Source: Haematobacter missouriensis (lineage in GTDB: Bacteria; Pseudomonadota; Alphaproteobacteria; Rhodobacterales; Rhodobacteraceae). From it: 64,000 nucleotides of DNA. The notes under the pieces were generated by a model, which saw only the letters and a list, made by a program, of their open reading frames with translations, was not told where the DNA came from and searched no databases. The first letter of the stretch is position 1. Each line of letters begins with the position of its first letter. The translations under genes were made by a program, and so were the position numbers. Positions 61,155 through 64,000 of this stretch are shown here, one piece after another. Where the stretch lies: contig NZ_JFGS01000002.1 in NCBI RefSeq assembly GCF_000740775.1, positions 300,541-364,540 of the forward strand. The letters are read 5' to 3'.

Positions 61155-61955
61155 ATGGCGCCCCGTCCCTTCTGGAAAGGCTATCTCAAACTCTCTCTGG
61201 TGACCTGCCCGGTCGCGATGACCCCTGCGACCAGCGAAGCTGACAAGCTGCGGTTCACCACCATGAACGCGAAGACGGGAAACCCCACGCTCAGTCGCTA
61301 TGTCGATGACAAGACAGGAAAAGAAGTTCCCGAAAAGGATCAGGTGAAGGGCTATCCCAAGGGCGAGGAGGAGTATATCCTGCTGGAGGATGCCGAAATC
61401 GAATCCCTCGCCTTGGAGAGTACGCGCACCATTTCCATCGACCGGTTCGTCCCGTCGGACAGCGTAGGATGGGTCTGGCTGGACACTCCCCACTACCTGC
61501 TCCCGGACGACAAGGTGGCGGAGGAGGCCTATGCCGTCATCCGGGCCGCGATGGAGGCGACGGGCACCTTCGGACTGTCCCGGCTGGTGCTCTATCGTCG
61601 GGAACGGCCAATCCTCCTGGTGCCGAAGGGCAAGGGAATCATGCTGTGGACGCTCCGTTACGGGGACGAAGTGCGCGATCCCGGCGATTACTTTGAACAG
61701 AAACCGCAGTCCCCCGACACGGATCTTCTGAAAATGATCACGCAGCTCATCAACGCACGAAAGACGGACTGGACGCCGGAGATCGTTCACGACCCCGTTC
61801 AGGCGCGTTTGTTGGAAATGATTGAAGCCAGGCGGAAGCCTGCGCGCAAGTCCCGGAAACCTGCCTCCCCCCCCGCCCAGCAGGAGGAGGAAGGCAAGGT
61901 CATCGACATCATGGATGCACTGAAGCGATCCCTTTCAGCGGGAAAGAAGCGCTGA
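61155..61955 (+). CDS. ku: Non-homologous end-joining protein Ku
   Basis: A 266-aa Ku homodimer subunit that encircles DNA ends. It begins RPFWKGYLKLSLVTCPVAM and has YVDDKTGKEVP, GEEEYILLEDAEIESL, ISIDRFVP, YYLLPDD-like PHYLLPDDKVAEEAY and LVLYRRERPILL. A basic tail ends KRSLSAGKKR. The partner ligase LigD is not in this window. Confidence 0.94.
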   Translation: MAPRPFWKGYLKLSLVTCPVAMTPATSEADKLRFTTMNAKTGNPTLSRYVDDKTGKEVPEKDQVKGYPKGEEEYILLEDAEIESLALESTRTISIDRFVPSDSVGWVWLDTPHYLLPDDKVAEEAYAVIRAAMEATGTFGLSRLVLYRRERPILLVPKGKGIMLWTLRYGDEVRDPGDYFEQKPQSPDTDLLKMITQLINARKTDWTPEIVHDPVQARLLEMIEARRKPARKSRKPASPPAQQEEEGKVIDIMDALKRSLSAGKKR

Positions 61956-62789
61956 TCAGAAGACCTGCCGCTGATGCAGGAGTGCCATCGCATCCTCTGC
62001 CGTCTCGACATAGCTGAAGATCGACAGATCGCTTTCCGCGATTGTGCCTGCATCCACCAGCGCCTGCCAGTTGATGACGCCATCCCAGAACTCTCGCCCG
62101 AACAGCAGGATCGGAATACGCTGCATCCGCCCGGTCTGGATCAGCGTCAGACACTCCATGAGTTCGTCGAGGGTGCCAAAGCCGCCGGGGAAGACGCAGA
62201 CCGCCCGGGCCCGCATCAGGAAATGCATCTTGCGAATGGCGAAGTAGTGGAAGTTGAAGCAAAGATCCGGCGTAACGAAAGGGTTCGGTGCTTGCTCATG
62301 TGGCAGCACGATATTAAGGCCGATCGACTGTCCGCCTGCCGCCGCCGCCCCTTCGTTGCCCGCCTCCATGATGCCCGGCCCCCCTCCTGTCATGACAACC
62401 GAGTCACGACCGTAGGTCTTGAGGCTTTCGTCGGTGATCCGCTGGGCCAGGTCTCGCGCGACCTCATACCAGCCGGAAAGCGCCGCCCCGGGCCCCGCCT
62501 CACCCTCACGGGGGATTCTCGCGCTGCCCATCAGCACGACGGTCGAGCGGATACCGCGTTCCGCCAGGATCATCTCGGGCTTCAGGAGTTCAAGCTGCAA
62601 CCGCACCGGCCGCAACTCCTCCCGCATGAGGAAATCGGTATCGGTGAAGGCCAGACGGTAGGCGGGCGCGCGGGTCTGCGGCGTGTCTGGCGTCTCCTTC
62701 ACCACACGGGCATCCTGACGGCTGTCCCGGAACGGGTGCTGACGGTCGGTTCCGTTCGGCCCGCGGGGGGTGTCCGCATCTTCGGTCAT
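61956..62789 (-). CDS. LOG family protein (TIGR00730 type)
   Basis: A 277-aa Rossmann-like protein with VVMTGGGPGIMEAGNEGA and the LOG signature PGGFGTLDELME, catalytic residues for nucleotide 5'-monophosphate phosphoribohydrolase activity in the lonely-guy family. A longer N-terminal region (about 1-75) is polar and variable. Convergent with ku, adjoining without a gap. Confidence 0.9.
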   Translation of the reverse strand: MTEDADTPRGPNGTDRQHPFRDSRQDARVVKETPDTPQTRAPAYRLAFTDTDFLMREELRPVRLQLELLKPEMILAERGIRSTVVLMGSARIPREGEAGPGAALSGWYEVARDLAQRITDESLKTYGRDSVVMTGGGPGIMEAGNEGAAAAGGQSIGLNIVLPHEQAPNPFVTPDLCFNFHYFAIRKMHFLMRARAVCVFPGGFGTLDELMECLTLIQTGRMQRIPILLFGREFWDGVINWQALVDAGTIAESDLSIFSYVETAEDAMALLHQRQVF

Positions 62790-62876
62790 GGCCCGTCCTT
62801 TCGGCTGCGTTGCGTGACTGCCGTGCGCGGTCTATAGGCTTGGCCCCGGTCGAGCCATAGAAATCGGAGCATCCCC

Positions 62877-63716
62877 ATGTCGAATGCCGCGTCGAATGCC
62901 GCGCTTGAAACCGCCATCGAAGCCGCCTGGGAGGCGCGCGACGGCATCACCCCCGCCACCAAGGGCGAACAGCGCGACGCGATCGAAGCGACGCTGGAGG
63001 CGCTGGACAAGGGACGGCTGCGCGTGGCGGAACGGCAGTCCGATGGCAAATGGCACGTGAACCAATGGGCGAAGAAGGCCGTTCTGCTCGGCTTCCGCCT
63101 GCGCGACATGGAGATGCAGTCCGGCGGACCGCAGGGTGGCGGCTGGTGGGACAAGGTGGATTCCAAGTTCAGCGGCTGGCAGGACAGTGAGTGGAAGGCT
63201 GCGGGCTTCCGCGCCGTTCCGAACTGCATCGTGCGCCGCTCCGCCTATATCGCGCCGGGCGTGGTGCTGATGCCGTCCTTCGTCAACCTGGGCGCCTATG
63301 TCGATTCGGGCACGATGGTGGATACCTGGGCCACCGTCGGCTCCTGCGCCCAGATCGGCAAGAATGTGCATCTCTCCGGCGGCGTCGGCATCGGCGGCGT
63401 TCTGGAGCCGATGCAGGCCGGCCCAACGATCATTGAAGACAACTGCTTCATCGGCGCCCGCTCCGAAGTGGTGGAAGGCGTGATCGTCCGCGAAGGCTCC
63501 GTGCTCGGCATGGGCGTTTTCATCGGACAGTCCACCAAGATCGTGGACCGCGAGACGGGCGAGGTGATGTATGGCGAAGTCCCGGCGGGCTCCGTCGTGG
63601 TCTCCGGTTCGCTGCCGTCGAAGAATGGCGTCAATCTCTACTGTGCGGTGATCGTGAAACGGGTAGACGCCAAGACGCGGTCCAAGACCTCGATCAACGA
63701 ACTGCTGCGCGACTGA
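62877..63716 (+). CDS. dapD: 2,3,4,5-tetrahydropyridine-2,6-dicarboxylate N-succinyltransferase
   Basis: Succinyl-CoA-dependent step of lysine and diaminopimelate synthesis. The 279-aa protein has an N-terminal helical domain and a left-handed beta-helix of hexapeptide repeats ([38 protein letters not shown], in parts), with [11 protein letters not shown] and the C-terminal [12 protein letters not shown]. Divergent from the LOG gene by 87 nt. Confidence 0.96.
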   Translation: MSNAASNAALETAIEAAWEARDGITPATKGEQRDAIEATLEALDKGRLRVAERQSDGKWHVNQWAKKAVLLGFRLRDMEMQSGGPQGGGWWDKVDSKFSGWQDSEWKAAGFRAVPNCIVRRSAYIAPGVVLMPSFVNLGAYVDSGTMVDTWATVGSCAQIGKNVHLSGGVGIGGVLEPMQAGPTIIEDNCFIGARSEVVEGVIVREGSVLGMGVFIGQSTKIVDRETGEVMYGEVPAGSVVVSGSLPSKNGVNLYCAVIVKRVDAKTRSKTSINELLRD

Positions 63717-64000
63717 TCATACTTCAAGATGAAGCACCCTTCCGCTGCATGGCGGGGGGGGGTACAGGAGCCGATGCTTTCGTGGCGGAAACCAAGTGGT
63801 CGCACCGACTCGCCGGCCGGTTTCTTCCAGTTGGCGGTCCGCAATTCTGCCTTTCGATCGCCGGAAAGGATGCAGGGTCTGCGATCCGCCTCAGGGACGT
63901 TGTGCAGGCATTGCTTGCCCGCGAGGCGGGAAGTGCGCGACGGCTGTGCGACTGCTTGCGGATTCTCTTCTCTGACCGATGCTGACCGATGCTGACCGAT
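63717..64000 (+). other. Window-edge intergenic stretch ending in a tandem 10-mer
   Basis: After dapD I see no gene; an open frame at 63749-63985 has no ribosome site or motif. A run of nine G occurs near 63752. The last 30 bases are three units of (G/T)CTGACCGAT (63971-64000), which may continue beyond the window. Confidence 0.5.
63971..64000 (+). repeat. Tandem 10-bp repeat at the window edge
   Basis: TCTGACCGAT, GCTGACCGAT, GCTGACCGAT follow one another without gaps up to the last base. The array length is unknown because the window ends. Confidence 0.7.

Noticed and set aside
63749..63985. 78-codon frame after dapD
   Set aside because: No ribosome site, no family likeness, and it ends within the tandem repeat.
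1..64000. CRISPR array, prophage, toxin-antitoxin or defence island
   Set aside because: No regularly spaced repeats, integrase, phage structural genes, or recognisable defence proteins were found on either strand.

Overview
The window is a GC-rich, mostly chromosomal backbone segment of an alphaproteobacterium, most likely in the Rhodobacterales (Rhodobacteraceae/Paracoccaceae). The strongest indicators are the RegB / SenC-RegA / HvrA redox-control cluster beside ahcY, the hemD-mic60-hemY cluster, hisS-hisZ-hisG with a short-form HisG, the tsaE-amgK-murU-addB-addA-trxA run, and a class II (B12-dependent) ribonucleotide reductase. I saw no plasmid, prophage, CRISPR or integrase signature. Mobile DNA is limited to one decayed IS481-family element and three copies of a ~160-bp repeat.

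Layout. 1-9.8 kb: membrane-anchored cytochrome c, prephenate dehydratase, a 1.2-kb gene-poor gap with two repeat copies, NudC, a Tat-exported cyclic phosphodiesterase/nucleotidase, an ABC importer (binding protein-ATPase-permease), a DUF305 protein and an FMN reductase. 9.8-14 kb: HxlR regulator, SRP RNA (ffs), transglutaminase-like protein, MHS-type MFS transporter, a 0.9-kb gap with the third repeat copy, and tRNA-Thr(CGT). 14-21.7 kb: hemD-mic60-hemY on the minus strand, divergent from tsaD-gpsA-yciI-EVE-DUF72. 21.7-28.7 kb: ahcY, HD hydrolase, hvrA, regA, senC, divergent regB, then a PAS protein that appears to be a DivL-type kinase cut short by the IS481 remnant. 28.7-30.7 kb: IS remnant and a featureless stretch. 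30.7-42.6 kb: tsaE, amgK, murU, addB, addA, trxA, hslV, a PNPOx-like protein, hslU. 42.7-51.7 kb: nrdJ with an upstream pair of NrdR-box-like sites, DUF1489, hisG-hisZ-hisS, slyX, quinone oxidoreductase, COQ9, rpsU. 52-64 kb: Lrp/AsnC regulator, mscL, htpX, otsB-otsA, DUF533, a small ORF plus hemP, DUF1289, dps, two poorly known proteins, a frameshifted GntR regulator, ku, a LOG-family protein and dapD.

How the genes work together. Several are tight translationally coupled operons with 1-10 nt overlaps: addB-addA, tsaD-gpsA, otsB-otsA, hisS-hisZ-hisG, coq9-qor and the ABC importer. Themes are tetrapyrrole synthesis with membrane architecture, redox-responsive gene control, peptidoglycan recycling, DNA break repair (AddAB, Ku), proteostasis (HslVU, HtpX) and stress protection (Dps, trehalose, MscL).

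I found no clearly new multi-gene system. The most notable observations are the apparent truncation of the DivL-like kinase by the IS481 remnant, a palindromic mini-element nested inside that remnant, the 160-bp inverted-repeat family, a frameshift in a G8 tract of a GntR regulator, and candidate NrdR and Irr operator sites.
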